NCBI GenBank assembly: GCA_030746295.1
Contig: JASLMY010000063.1
Location: 1-20,960, forward strand
Direction of reading: 5' to 3'
DNA from: Alphaproteobacteria bacterium
GTDB lineage: Bacteria; Pseudomonadota; Alphaproteobacteria; GCA-2731375
Length of the DNA: 20,960 bases
In this document: positions 1-7,333 of the stretch, one piece after another
Position numbering within the stretch: the first letter of the stretch is position 1
How the letters are laid out: every line of letters begins with the position of its first letter
Notes under the pieces: generated by a model
The model's input: the letters and a program-made list of their open reading frames with translations, nothing else
Told to the model about the DNA's origin: nothing
The model's database searches: none
Position numbers and translations under genes: made by a program

Positions 1-696
1 GTGATCGCCGAGCCGGTCTCGGCCTCGAACGGCATCGCCGTGCCGCCGGACGGCTATTGGCCGAGGCTGCGCGAGATTTGCGACAAGCACGGCGTGCTGC
101 TGATCGCGGACGAAGTGATCAACGGCTTCGGCCGCACCGGCAAGATGTTCGCCTCCGAGCATTGGGACCTGGTCGGCGACATCATGACCACGGCGAAGGG
201 CCTCTCCAGCGGTTATGCCCCGATCGGCGCGGTGATGTGCCGGCCGCATGTGATGGCCGCCTTCGAGGGCGACAACCGTCTCTCGCACCTCCTCACCTTC
301 GGCGGCCACGCGGCTGCCTGCGCCGCGGCGCTGGCGAACCTCGAGATCATCGAGAACGAGGGCCTGGTCGAGAATGCCCGCGTCATGGGACAGCGCCTCA
401 TGGCCGGGCTCGACGGCCTGCGCCGCCATCCAATCGTCGGCGACGTCCGCGGCCTCGGCCTGCTGGCCGGCGTCGAATTGGTCAAGGACAAGGCGACGCA
501 AGAGAAGTTCGACGAGTCGGGCGAGGAACTGAAGATGCTGACCGAGGGGCTGCAAGCCCGTGGCTTGCTGACCCGCGCGACCGACGTCATCTCGCTGTCG
601 CCGCCGCTCTGCATCACCGAGGCCGAGGTCGACCGCGTCGTCGAGATCGTGGATGCCGCCATCGCCGAGATGGCGGCGCGCTTCGGCTACGCCTGA
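1..696 (+). CDS. Class III (PLP-dependent) aminotransferase, C-terminal part
   Basis: The window opens inside this gene, so the N-terminal part is missing and the GTG at position 1 is probably an internal valine codon. The visible 231 residues carry the fold-type I aminotransferase core: the PLP-ring aspartate in LLIADEV (about residues 34-40) and the Schiff-base lysine in TTAKGLSSGYAPIGA (K66). These are followed by the HLLTFGGHAAACAAALA segment and the small C-terminal domain with GDVRGLGLLAGVEL. This layout matches omega-amino acid:pyruvate/aspartate aminotransferase family proteins, which move an amino group from an amine or omega-amino acid to a keto acid in the cytoplasm. The exact substrate cannot be told from this portion. 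The gene ends with TGA, 90 bp before the peroxiredoxin start. Confidence 0.9.
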   Translation: MIAEPVSASNGIAVPPDGYWPRLREICDKHGVLLIADEVINGFGRTGKMFASEHWDLVGDIMTTAKGLSSGYAPIGAVMCRPHVMAAFEGDNRLSHLLTFGGHAAACAAALANLEIIENEGLVENARVMGQRLMAGLDGLRRHPIVGDVRGLGLLAGVELVKDKATQEKFDESGEELKMLTEGLQARGLLTRATDVISLSPPLCITEAEVDRVVEIVDAAIAEMAARFGYA

Positions 697-726
697 GCGC
701 GGCGCATTGCCGGCGGGGCCGGTCGA

Positions 727-756
727 TGCTAAGTGAATTGGACGCGATGCTTAGCA
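727..756. promoter_or_regulatory. Inverted repeat upstream of the peroxiredoxin gene
   Basis: Arms TGCTAAG (727-733) and CTTAGCA (750-756) are perfectly complementary over 7 bp around a 16-nt spacer. They lie in the 90-bp gap between the aminotransferase stop and the peroxiredoxin start, just before its strong Shine-Dalgarno sequence (AGGGGAGG, 771-778). The spacing suits either an operator for a dimeric regulator or a weak RNA hairpin; nothing shows which. No confident sigma-70 boxes were found around it. Confidence 0.3.
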
Positions 757-786
757 GATCGCGCCTGCAAAGGGGAGGAACCGTAG

Positions 787-1230
787 ATGGCCTTGCTGAA
801 CCCGGGCGACCCGGCGCCCGATTTTTCCATTTCGAACCAGGACGGCACCGAGGTCGCCCTGTCCGCGCTCAAGGGCAAGAATGTCGTCCTCTGGTGGTAC
901 CCGAAGGCCGACACCCCTGGGTGAACCACCGAAGGCAAAGGGTTCCGTGATCGAATCCAAGACTTCGACGACAAGAACGCCGTCATTCTGGGCATCAGTG
1001 CCGACACCCCGGCCGCGAACAAGGCCTTCAAGGAGAAGTTCGACTTCCCCTACGACCTGCTCTCCGACCGGGACTTGGCCGTCAGCCGCGCTTACGGCGC
1101 CGCCGACGCGGAGGCCCAACGGCCGAAGCGGATCAGCTATCTGATCGACGCCGAGGGCAACGTCGCCAAGGCCTACGGCACGGTGAAGCCGGCCGATCAT
1201 CCGGATCAAGTACTGGGCGACCTCGGCTAG
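787..1230 (+). CDS. Selenocysteine-containing peroxiredoxin (BCP/PrxQ/AhpC-TSA type), UGA read as Sec at residue 46
   Basis: One frame, interrupted only by TGA at 922-924, encodes a 147-residue thioredoxin-fold peroxiredoxin. The N-terminal half (MALLNPGDPAPDFSI, then VVLWWYPKADTPG) and the C-terminal half (TTEGKGFRDRIQDF, VILGISAD, YDLLSD, RISYLIDAEG) join without frameshift or gap. The TGA sits exactly where peroxiredoxins of this type carry the peroxidatic cysteine (TPGCT becomes TPG-U-T). A SECIS-like hairpin follows at 930-967. A strong Shine-Dalgarno (AGGGGAGG, 771-778) sits 8 nt before ATG 787. The family reduces H2O2 and organic hydroperoxides at a thiol or selenol. There is no cysteine anywhere else in the protein, and the usual resolving cysteine five residues on is lysine 51, so a 1-Sec mechanism using an external thiol is inferred. 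The alternative is a nonsense mutation or base-call error in a Cys-type gene; conserved frame and hairpin argue against that. Without Sec decoding, translation would stop after 45 residues. Confidence 0.82.
930..967 (+). promoter_or_regulatory. Candidate bacterial SECIS element (Sec insertion hairpin)
   Basis: A hairpin begins 6 nt after the in-frame TGA and lies wholly inside the peroxiredoxin frame. The lower stem is CGAAG (930-934) with CTTCG (963-967). An internal loop follows (935-939 and 959-962). The upper stem is GGGTTC (940-945) with GAATCC (953-958), including one G-U pair. The apical loop is CGTGATC (946-952). The loop starts 21 nt after the TGA and has G at its second position followed by U, as bacterial SECIS models and SelB recognition require. 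Codons here (AAA, GGG, CGT, CGA) are unlike the rest of the gene, where Lys is otherwise always AAG and other Arg codons are CGG/CGC. This fits selection on RNA shape. No bulged U was seen in the upper stem. Confidence 0.72.
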
Positions 1231-1252
1231 TCCGGAACGCCAACCAGCGCGA

Positions 1253-1298
1253 CCGCCGCCCTATCCTCTTGCCGCCGAGCAAGCGGGTAGGGCGGCGG
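1253..1298 (+). terminator. Long GC-rich hairpin between the peroxiredoxin and CoA-transferase genes
   Basis: Outer arms CCGCCGCCCTA (1253-1263) and TAGGGCGGCGG (1288-1298) pair perfectly over 11 bp. Pairing then continues inward through 1264-1266/1285-1287 (one G-U), one mismatch, and CTTGC (1268-1272) with GCAAG (1279-1283), closing on a 6-nt loop. About 19 of 20 positions pair. It starts 22 nt after the peroxiredoxin stop, as a terminator would. There is no T-tract after it, so it may instead be a transcript-stabilising or attenuating hairpin. Confidence 0.45.
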
Positions 1299-1317
1299 CG
1301 ATTCCAGGGAGCCCGTC

Positions 1318-2463
1318 ATGCCCGAGGCAGCACCGCTCGCCGGCATCACCGTGGTCGAGCTCGCCACCACCATCGCCGGCCCCTATGCCGGCACCATCCT
1401 GGCCGGGCTCGGCGCCCGGGTGATCAAGATCGAGAGCGCCAAGAGCGGCGATCCTTTCCGCCATCTGGGTGGCGCGCGGATCGACGGCCTGCCGGCCAAC
1501 TTCCAGGCCCTGAACGGCGGCAAGGCCTCGGTCCGGGCCGACCTTTCGGACCCCGCTCAGGTCGAAGCGGTGCGCCAGCTCGCGGTCGCCGAGGCCGATG
1601 TCGTGCTGCAGAACATGCGGCCGGGGACGGTCGAGCGTTTGGGCCTCGGCGCGGCCGATTTACTCGAGGCCAAGCCCGGCCTCGTCTACTGCAATCTCGG
1701 CGCCTACGGACGCGAGGGACCGATGCGCCACCTGCCCGGCTACGACCCGCTGATGCAGGCCTTCGGCGGCATCGTCGCGCTCACCGGCACGGAAGCCGAG
1801 CCGGCACGCGTCGGCATCTCGTTGATCGACATGGGAACCGGAATGTGGGCCGCCCTCGGCATCCTCTCGGCGCTGCTCAGGCGGGCCGAGAGCGGCCGGG
1901 GCGGCATCGTCGACGTCTCCCTCTTCGAGACCGCGCTCGCCTATATGGGGCTCGCGATCACCAACTACGAGGCCGACGGCACGATCCCCGAGCGCACCGG
2001 CCTCAGGGGGCCGTTCGTGGCGCCGAACCGCGCCTTCGAGGCCGCCGACGGCCTGCTCGTCATCGCCGTCGTTTCCGACGCCCAGTTCCGCCGCTTGGCC
2101 GAAGCCCTGGAGCTGCCCGCGCTGGCCAAGGACCCGCGCTTTGCCAGCACCGTCGCCCGGCTGGCGAACGAGGCCGCGCTGACGGGCGAGATTGGCGCCA
2201 TCATCAAGGGCCGCGGCAGAGAGGATTGGTCCCGACGACTGAACGCGGCCGACGTGCCCAATGCCCCCGTGCAGGGCCTCGACGAGGTCGTGGACCATGC
2301 TCAAACGCTTGCCACTGGCCTCCTATCGGCACGCGGGCAGGACCCGGCCCGCTTCGTCGGCCTGCCCGTGAGCCTCGACGGCGCTCGCATGAGCGTCGAC
2401 GAGCCCGCACCCGAGCTCGGCCGCGACGACCAACTCCTACTGCCCTTCGTCAATCCCGACTGA
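1318..2463 (+). CDS. CaiB/BaiF (family III) CoA transferase
   Basis: The 381-residue protein has the family III layout. The N-terminal segment is GITVVELATTIAGPYAGTILAGLGARVIKIE, seen in residues 9-39; NGGKASVRADL and VLQNMRPGTVERLGL follow. The catalytic aspartate that forms acyl-anhydride intermediates is D171 in SLIDMGTGMW. Family members move CoA between carboxylic acids (formyl-CoA:oxalate, carnitine, benzylsuccinate, citramalate and related substrates). The acceptor here cannot be inferred. The length is close to the usual 380-410 residues. ATG 1318 is preceded by AGGGAG. The gene overlaps the end of cinA, on the opposite strand, by 14 bp. It is only about 100 bp downstream of the peroxiredoxin, but the hairpin at 1253-1298 separates them. 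Confidence 0.93.
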   Translation: MPEAAPLAGITVVELATTIAGPYAGTILAGLGARVIKIESAKSGDPFRHLGGARIDGLPANFQALNGGKASVRADLSDPAQVEAVRQLAVAEADVVLQNMRPGTVERLGLGAADLLEAKPGLVYCNLGAYGREGPMRHLPGYDPLMQAFGGIVALTGTEAEPARVGISLIDMGTGMWAALGILSALLRRAESGRGGIVDVSLFETALAYMGLAITNYEADGTIPERTGLRGPFVAPNRAFEAADGLLVIAVVSDAQFRRLAEALELPALAKDPRFASTVARLANEAALTGEIGAIIKGRGREDWSRRLNAADVPNAPVQGLDEVVDHAQTLATGLLSARGQDPARFVGLPVSLDGARMSVDEPAPELGRDDQLLLPFVNPD

Positions 2464-3685
2464 GCCGCCGGCGCAGGAAATCCAAAACGTTGATGACCGC
2501 GTATTGGCGAATGCGGTCGCGGTCGCCCGGCAGCCGGACCCAGCGGGCGTCGACCTCGTCACCCAGTGCCAGGCCGAGGAAGACGGTGCCGACCGCCTGG
2601 CCGTCCTGTTCGGACGGACCGGCGACGCCGGTGGTGGCGAGGCCGACATCCGAACCCAGCTTGTCGCGCACGCCCGCCGCCATGGCCTTGGCCGCCTCCG
2701 CCGTCACCACCGGGCCCTCCGGCACGCCGAGGTGCCGGAACTTGATCTCGCTGGCGTAGGAGACGAGGCCACCCCGATAGACGTCGCTGGCCCCCGGCAC
2801 CGAGGTAAGGCGCGCGCCCACCAGGCCGCCGGTGACCGATTCCGCGACCGCGAGCGAGAGGCCGCGACGTCGCAGCATATCCAGAACCGTCGATTCCATG
2901 GTCTCGTCGTCGACGGCGAAGACGACCTCGCCCAGAATGGCGCGGACGCCGGCCTCTTCCTCGGCCAGGATCGCCGCCGCCTCGGCCTCGTCGGCCGCCT
3001 TGGCGGTGATCCGGACCTTCAAGCCCTCGATACCGCTGGCCTGAAAGGCGATGGTCGGGTTGCCGGTCTCGTCCAGTGCCTCGATCCGCCCGGCCAGGCG
3101 CTCGGCGAGGCCGGATTCGGATTCCCCCCAGGTCCGCAAGACCCGGCTCCGGATCACCGCGGTGACGCCGGCGCGGGCCTTGAGGTCGGGCAGCACGGTG
3201 GCCTCCAGCATCGCCCGCATCTCGTAGGGCACGCCGGGGACGGCATAGATCACCTGGTCGCCAAGGGGGCAGACGAGGCCCGGCGCGGTGCCCGGCATCT
3301 CCGGGATCGGCGTTGCCCCTTCCGGCAGGTCGGCCTGGCGCAGGTTGTTCCGAGTCATCTTGCGGCCGCGCGATTCGAACATGTGGCGGATCTTGTCGCC
3401 GATGGCCTGGTCGCGGACCAGCGCCACGCCCATCACTTGCGCGATCGCCTCGCGGGTGATGTCGTCCTGGGTCGGGCCCAAGCCGCCGCAGAGGATGACC
3501 GCATCGCTGCGTTCCAAGGCCAGGCGGATCGAGGCAACCATCCGCTCCAGGTTGTCGCCGACCTTGGTCTGGAAGTGGGAATCGATGCCGGCGAGTGCGA
3601 GCTGCTCGCCCATCCAGGAGGAGTTGGTGTCGACGATCTGGCCCAACAGCAGCTCGGTGCCGACGGCGACGATCTCACAACGCAT
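2450..3685 (-). CDS. cinA: CinA family protein (nicotinamide-nucleotide amidase / ADP-ribose pyrophosphatase-like)
   Basis: The 411-residue protein has the two CinA domains. The N-terminal MoaB/MogA-like domain (about residues 1-165) has EIVAVGTELLLGQIVDTNS and the CGGLGPTQDDITREA motif, linked in the family to NAD-related pyrophosphatase activity. The C-terminal amidase domain (about 250-411) has VAESVTGGLVGARLTSVPG, GGLVSYASEIK and LATTGVAGP; this domain (PncC) deamidates NMN to NaMN in NAD salvage. ATG 3685 is chosen over an in-frame GTG at 3700 because a good ribosome site (AAAGGGGAAGG) ends just before it and the protein then starts MRCEIVAVGTE as in homologues. It lies 75 bp downstream of the Mo-hydroxylase gene on the same strand and may be the last gene of that unit. 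Confidence 0.92.
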   Translation of the reverse strand: MRCEIVAVGTELLLGQIVDTNSSWMGEQLALAGIDSHFQTKVGDNLERMVASIRLALERSDAVILCGGLGPTQDDITREAIAQVMGVALVRDQAIGDKIRHMFESRGRKMTRNNLRQADLPEGATPIPEMPGTAPGLVCPLGDQVIYAVPGVPYEMRAMLEATVLPDLKARAGVTAVIRSRVLRTWGESESGLAERLAGRIEALDETGNPTIAFQASGIEGLKVRITAKAADEAEAAAILAEEEAGVRAILGEVVFAVDDETMESTVLDMLRRRGLSLAVAESVTGGLVGARLTSVPGASDVYRGGLVSYASEIKFRHLGVPEGPVVTAEAAKAMAAGVRDKLGSDVGLATTGVAGPSEQDGQAVGTVFLGLALGDEVDARWVRLPGDRDRIRQYAVINVLDFLRRRLSRD

Positions 3686-3760
3686 GCCTTCCCCTTTCAC
3701 GCATACCCTGGCCCGCCCGACGCGCCGACATTCTCGGCTTCTTCCGGGGGCCGAACAAGC

Positions 3761-6115
3761 TCAGACGGCATCAAGCGCGGCCAGAATGCGGTCCGGCGTC
3801 GCCGGGGTCTGGGCGATGCGGGCGCCGAGCGGGCGGATGGCGTCGTTGATCGCATTCAAGATCGCCCCCATCGCCGCCGAGGTGCCGGATTCTCCGGCAC
3901 CCTTGGCGCCCAGCTCGGATGACTTGGCCGGCGTGACGATATGCGCCACCTCGATCTCCGGCATCTCCACCGCCATCGGCACCCGGTAGTCGGCGAGGCT
4001 GGCATTCAAGAGCTGCCCCGCCGCGTCGTAGAGGCATTCCTCGTAGAGGGCACCGCCAATGCCCATGACGACGCCGCCCTTGATCTGCCCCTCGACCAGG
4101 CCCGGGTTCAATAGGGTGCCTGAATCATGCACCGCGACGTGGCGCAGAAGGGTGACGAAGCCAGTCTCGACGTCGACCTCCAGATACGCGCCCTGGATGC
4201 CGTTCGCCGGCAGGAAGAGCCGGTCGCGCGAGGCGTAGTGGGCGACCACCGCCAGCTCCGGCTGCAGCCCGTCCGGCAGCTCGTAGGGCCGGAAGTGGCC
4301 GAGACGGGCGACCTCGGCCAGGGTCATCCGCGCCCGGCCGTCGGCGTCGACGACGTCGCCGTCGCGGAGGTCGAGGGCCTCGGGCGGGGTCTGCAGGACG
4401 GCGCCGGCGATGGCCAGCACGTTGGACTTCAGTTGCCGCGCCGCCCGAAGTGCCGCCTCGCCGCCGAGCGCCGCCCCGCGCGAGCCGTAGGTGCCGCCGC
4501 CGTAGGGGGCTTCGCGGCTATCGCCGCTCGCGATCTCGACGGCGTCGAGCGGCAGGCGCAGAACGCTCGCGACCACCTGGGCGAGGCCAGTCTCGCTGCC
4601 CTGGCCCTGTTCAGTGATGCCGGTGGCACAGCGGACCGTGCCCGAGGGCTCGAGCTTGAGAAGGAAGGCCTCCTGGGCGCTGATGTGCTGGCCGCCCCGG
4701 CCGTAGTATTCAGGCCCGATCGCGGTCAGCTCGACGACGCTGGCAAGGCCGATGCCGCGATAGATGTCCTTTTCGCGGAGGGCTGCCTGCTCGGCCCGGA
4801 GTGCGGCCAGATCGAGGATCTCTTCGAGCTTGGCGAGGCAGGCGCCGTGCGAGAGGTCGTCGTAGACGACGCCACCGGGCGAGGTGACGGGGAAGTCGGC
4901 TGCCTCCAGATAGTTTCGCCGGCGGACCTCCTCTGGCACCGACCCCAGCTCGGCCGCGCCCAGGTCCACCAGCCGCTCCGCCACGGCACAGGCCAATGGA
5001 TGGGCGACCGAGCGGATATGGCCCAAGATCCCCTTGTTCTGATAGACCATCCGGCTCCGGGCTCGGTAGTGGCGGTGCCGATAGGGGGCGCCGCAGAGGC
5101 GGACGAACTGGTTCGCCTCGGCGATGGAAGAGCGCGGGTATTGCGAGTAGGCGCCGACGACGAAGAGATCGTCGGCCTCGATCGCCAGGATCTCACCCTC
5201 CCGGTCGAGCGCCATCCGCGCCCAAATTCGATGGTCGCGGCAGTGGATGTCGGAGAGGAAGGATTCCATCCGGTCGGCGACGTACTTGACCGGCCGGCCC
5301 AGAAGCTTGGAGAGGACGCAGGCCCCCATCTCGTCGCCGTAGAGGTGGTGCTTCAGGCCGAAGGCGCCGCCGACGTCCGGGCAGATGACGCGCACCCGGT
5401 GCTCCGGTATATCGAGCAGGCGGCTGTAAAGGTCCTGCTGCTGGTGCGGCGTCTGGTGCGACTGGTGCACGGTCAGGGCGTCGCTGCTCGGATCGTAATC
5501 GGCGATGATCGTGCGCGGCTCCAGCGAGACGCCGGTATGGCGGCCGAAGCTGAAGCGTTCCTCGACGACCACCGCGGCATCGCGAAAGGCGGCGTCGACA
5601 TCGCCGGCCACAATCTCGGTCTCGAAGCCGAGGTTGCCGCCGAGCTCGGCATGGATGACCGGTGCCTCTGCCGCCAGCGCCGCCTCCGGATCGACGACCG
5701 GCGGCAGCGGCTCCCAATCGATCTCGATCAGCTCGGCCGCGTCCTCGGCCTGGGCCCGGCTCTCGGCCAGCACCGCCGCCACCGGCTCGCCCTGCCAACA
5801 GGCCCGCTCGACCGCCAGGATGTGTTGCAGTGGGGCCTTCAGATTGGGGAAGAGGCCGTGCGTCCCGGCCCAGGGCGGAGAGAGGTCCGCCATCTCCGGC
5901 CCGGTGACGATGCGGAAGACGCCCGAAAGCGCGGAGGCGGCACTCGTGTCGATGGCGCCGATCCGGGCATGGGCGTGGGCGCTGCGGCAATAGGCCAGGT
6001 GCAGCATCCGCGGCAAGTCGAAGTCGTCGGTGTAGCGGCCCCGGCCGGCAGCCAGACGGCCGGCGCCGAGCCGTGGCGCGCGGTCTCCCAAGGGCGAGTG
6101 GCGCGGCTCGGTCAC
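3761..6115 (-). CDS. Xanthine dehydrogenase/CoxL-family molybdopterin-binding subunit (Mo-hydroxylase large chain)
   Basis: The GTG at 6115 gives a 784-residue protein. It has the a/b hammerhead domain first (RGRYTDDFDLPRMLHLAY... with VLAESRAQAEDAAELI), then the two molybdopterin-binding domains: DVGGAFGLKHH, GITEQGQGSETGLAQV, and the catalytic glutamate region ELGAKGAGESGT (E742). The family hydroxylates aldehydes, N-heterocycles or CO at a Mo centre with water as the oxygen source. The active-site loop, usually YRGAGRPE (or AYRCSFR in CO dehydrogenase), reads IRSVAHPL near residue 367, so substrate cannot be carried over from studied members. No 2Fe-2S (CoxS) or FAD (CoxM) subunit gene is in the window. 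The start is only 2 bp after the upstream CoA-transferase stop (TGACGGTG), suggesting translational coupling. The frame stays open upstream to 6406, but that stretch overlaps the CoA transferase and is not protein-like. Confidence 0.92.
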   Translation of the reverse strand: MTEPRHSPLGDRAPRLGAGRLAAGRGRYTDDFDLPRMLHLAYCRSAHAHARIGAIDTSAASALSGVFRIVTGPEMADLSPPWAGTHGLFPNLKAPLQHILAVERACWQGEPVAAVLAESRAQAEDAAELIEIDWEPLPPVVDPEAALAAEAPVIHAELGGNLGFETEIVAGDVDAAFRDAAVVVEERFSFGRHTGVSLEPRTIIADYDPSSDALTVHQSHQTPHQQQDLYSRLLDIPEHRVRVICPDVGGAFGLKHHLYGDEMGACVLSKLLGRPVKYVADRMESFLSDIHCRDHRIWARMALDREGEILAIEADDLFVVGAYSQYPRSSIAEANQFVRLCGAPYRHRHYRARSRMVYQNKGILGHIRSVAHPLACAVAERLVDLGAAELGSVPEEVRRRNYLEAADFPVTSPGGVVYDDLSHGACLAKLEEILDLAALRAEQAALREKDIYRGIGLASVVELTAIGPEYYGRGGQHISAQEAFLLKLEPSGTVRCATGITEQGQGSETGLAQVVASVLRLPLDAVEIASGDSREAPYGGGTYGSRGAALGGEAALRAARQLKSNVLAIAGAVLQTPPEALDLRDGDVVDADGRARMTLAEVARLGHFRPYELPDGLQPELAVVAHYASRDRLFLPANGIQGAYLEVDVETGFVTLLRHVAVHDSGTLLNPGLVEGQIKGGVVMGIGGALYEECLYDAAGQLLNASLADYRVPMAVEMPEIEVAHIVTPAKSSELGAKGAGESGTSAAMGAILNAINDAIRPLGARIAQTPATPDRILAALDAV

Positions 6116-6117
6116 CG

Positions 6118-7317
6118 TCAACCGACGACGCCAGCCTCGCGAAGAGCCTGGATCTCGTCGCCGCCGAGACCGATCTCGGCCAGGATCTCCTCTGTGTGCT
6201 CCCCCAAATGCGGGGCGGGGCGGCGCGGGCCGGCCGGCGTCACCTCGAAGCGGGCGGCGTGGCGGGCTTGGCGCAATGGTCCGGCGTCGGGGTGATGGGT
6301 CTCGATCAGGGTCTCGCTGGCCTGGACTTGGGGGTGCTCGACCAGCTCCTTGCGAGTCAGCACCGGGGCGCAGGGCACGCCCTCGGCCTCCAGCCGCGCC
6401 ACCCAATCGGCGGTGGTCCCGGTGAGCAGCACCTCCTGGATCAGCTCCAGCCGCTCGTTGATGTTGAGGTCGCGCAGCTCGGGCGTCTTGAAGCGCTCAT
6501 CCTCCAGCATCTCCGGCCGCCCGAAGGCCCGCGAGAGGCCGGCCCACTGCACATTGGTCATCACCGAGACGCTCATGTGGCCGTCCTGGGTCGCGTAGAT
6601 CAGGTCGATGAAGCTGGCGGCCCGCTGCTGGTTGACCTCCTTGCCGACGAAGGTCTGCCCACCCATGTCGGTCGGCCAGAGGAATTGCAGCATCGAATCC
6701 AGCATCGACAGCTTGACGTGCTGGCCCTGGCCGGTGCGCTCACGGGCCAACAGCGCCGCCGTGATCGCCTGCGCCGAGGTCAGCGCCGTCACCTTGTCCG
6801 GCACCACGGTCCGCACGAGGCGGGGCCGGTTCTGGTCCGAGCCGCCTTGGATCGAGGCGAGCCCTGAGATCGCCTGCACGATCGGGTCGTAGACCGGCTT
6901 GGCGACATAGGGGCCCTTGTCGCCGAAACCGCTCATCGAGACGTAGATGATGTCGGGTGCGACCTCGCGGATCGCCGGCTCGCCGATGCCGAGACGGTCC
7001 ATCACGCCGGGACGGAAGTTCTGCACCAGGGCATCGGCGCCGGCGACCAGGCGGTGGAAGAGCTCGCGGCCGGCCTCCGCTTTCAGATCGATCGCCAGCG
7101 AGCGTTTGTTGCGGTTGTTGTTGAGGAAAGTGGCGGAGAGGCCGCCCGAGCGGTTGCCGATGGCGCGCGTGTGGTCGCCACGCCGAGGGCCCTCCACCTT
7201 GATGACGTCGGCGCCCTGGTCGCCCAGCAGCATCGTCGCCATCGGGCCCGCGACGACGGTCGTCAGGTCGATGATCCTGTAGCCTTCGAGTGGTCCCGCC
7301 ATTGACGCAATCCCCAT
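6118..7317 (-). CDS. CaiB/BaiF (family III) CoA transferase, second copy
   Basis: The 399-residue protein has GYRIIDLTTVVAGPMATMLLGDQGADVIKVE near the N terminus (residues 12-42), NRNKRSLAIDLK, LVQNFRPGVMDRLG and the acyl-anhydride aspartate D174 in VVPDKVTALTSA. The role is CoA transfer onto a carboxylic acid. Coupled to the Mo-hydroxylase just downstream (2-bp gap), it may activate the acid that is then hydroxylated, which is an inference from layout. It is clearly divergent from the CoA transferase at 1318-2463, so this is not a recent duplication. The start is either ATG 7317 or ATG 7302 (MAGPLEGYRI). The latter has GGGGA upstream and aligns better with the family start; the longer form is given. 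The GST gene ends 16 bp upstream. Confidence 0.93.
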   Translation of the reverse strand: MGIASMAGPLEGYRIIDLTTVVAGPMATMLLGDQGADVIKVEGPRRGDHTRAIGNRSGGLSATFLNNNRNKRSLAIDLKAEAGRELFHRLVAGADALVQNFRPGVMDRLGIGEPAIREVAPDIIYVSMSGFGDKGPYVAKPVYDPIVQAISGLASIQGGSDQNRPRLVRTVVPDKVTALTSAQAITAALLARERTGQGQHVKLSMLDSMLQFLWPTDMGGQTFVGKEVNQQRAASFIDLIYATQDGHMSVSVMTNVQWAGLSRAFGRPEMLEDERFKTPELRDLNINERLELIQEVLLTGTTADWVARLEAEGVPCAPVLTRKELVEHPQVQASETLIETHHPDAGPLRQARHAARFEVTPAGPRRPAPHLGEHTEEILAEIGLGGDEIQALREAGVVG

Positions 7318-7333
7318 ATCTACTAGCCCCAGC

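Noticed and set aside
922..924. Reading the TGA as a simple nonsense mutation and the region as a peroxiredoxin pseudogene
   Set aside because: The frame is clean for 101 further codons, the stop falls exactly at the catalytic Cys column, and a SECIS-like hairpin follows. It remains the main alternative and needs selABCD checked.
927..949. An alternative small hairpin close to the UGA (CAC-x-GAA with TTC-x-GTG)
   Set aside because: Its loop begins only 9 nt after the UGA, too near for the usual bacterial SECIS geometry, and it is weaker than the two-stem structure at 930-967.
2504..3922. 472-codon open frame on the + strand
   Set aside because: It is antisense to cinA and lacks any family signature.
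4127..6295. 722-codon open frame on the + strand
   Set aside because: It is antisense to the Mo-hydroxylase and has no recognisable domain; long antisense frames are common in GC-rich genes.
6116..6406. N-terminal extension of the Mo-hydroxylase frame up to 6406
   Set aside because: It overlaps the CoA-transferase coding sequence, has Arg/Pro/Gly-rich non-protein-like composition, and family homology starts just after GTG 6115.
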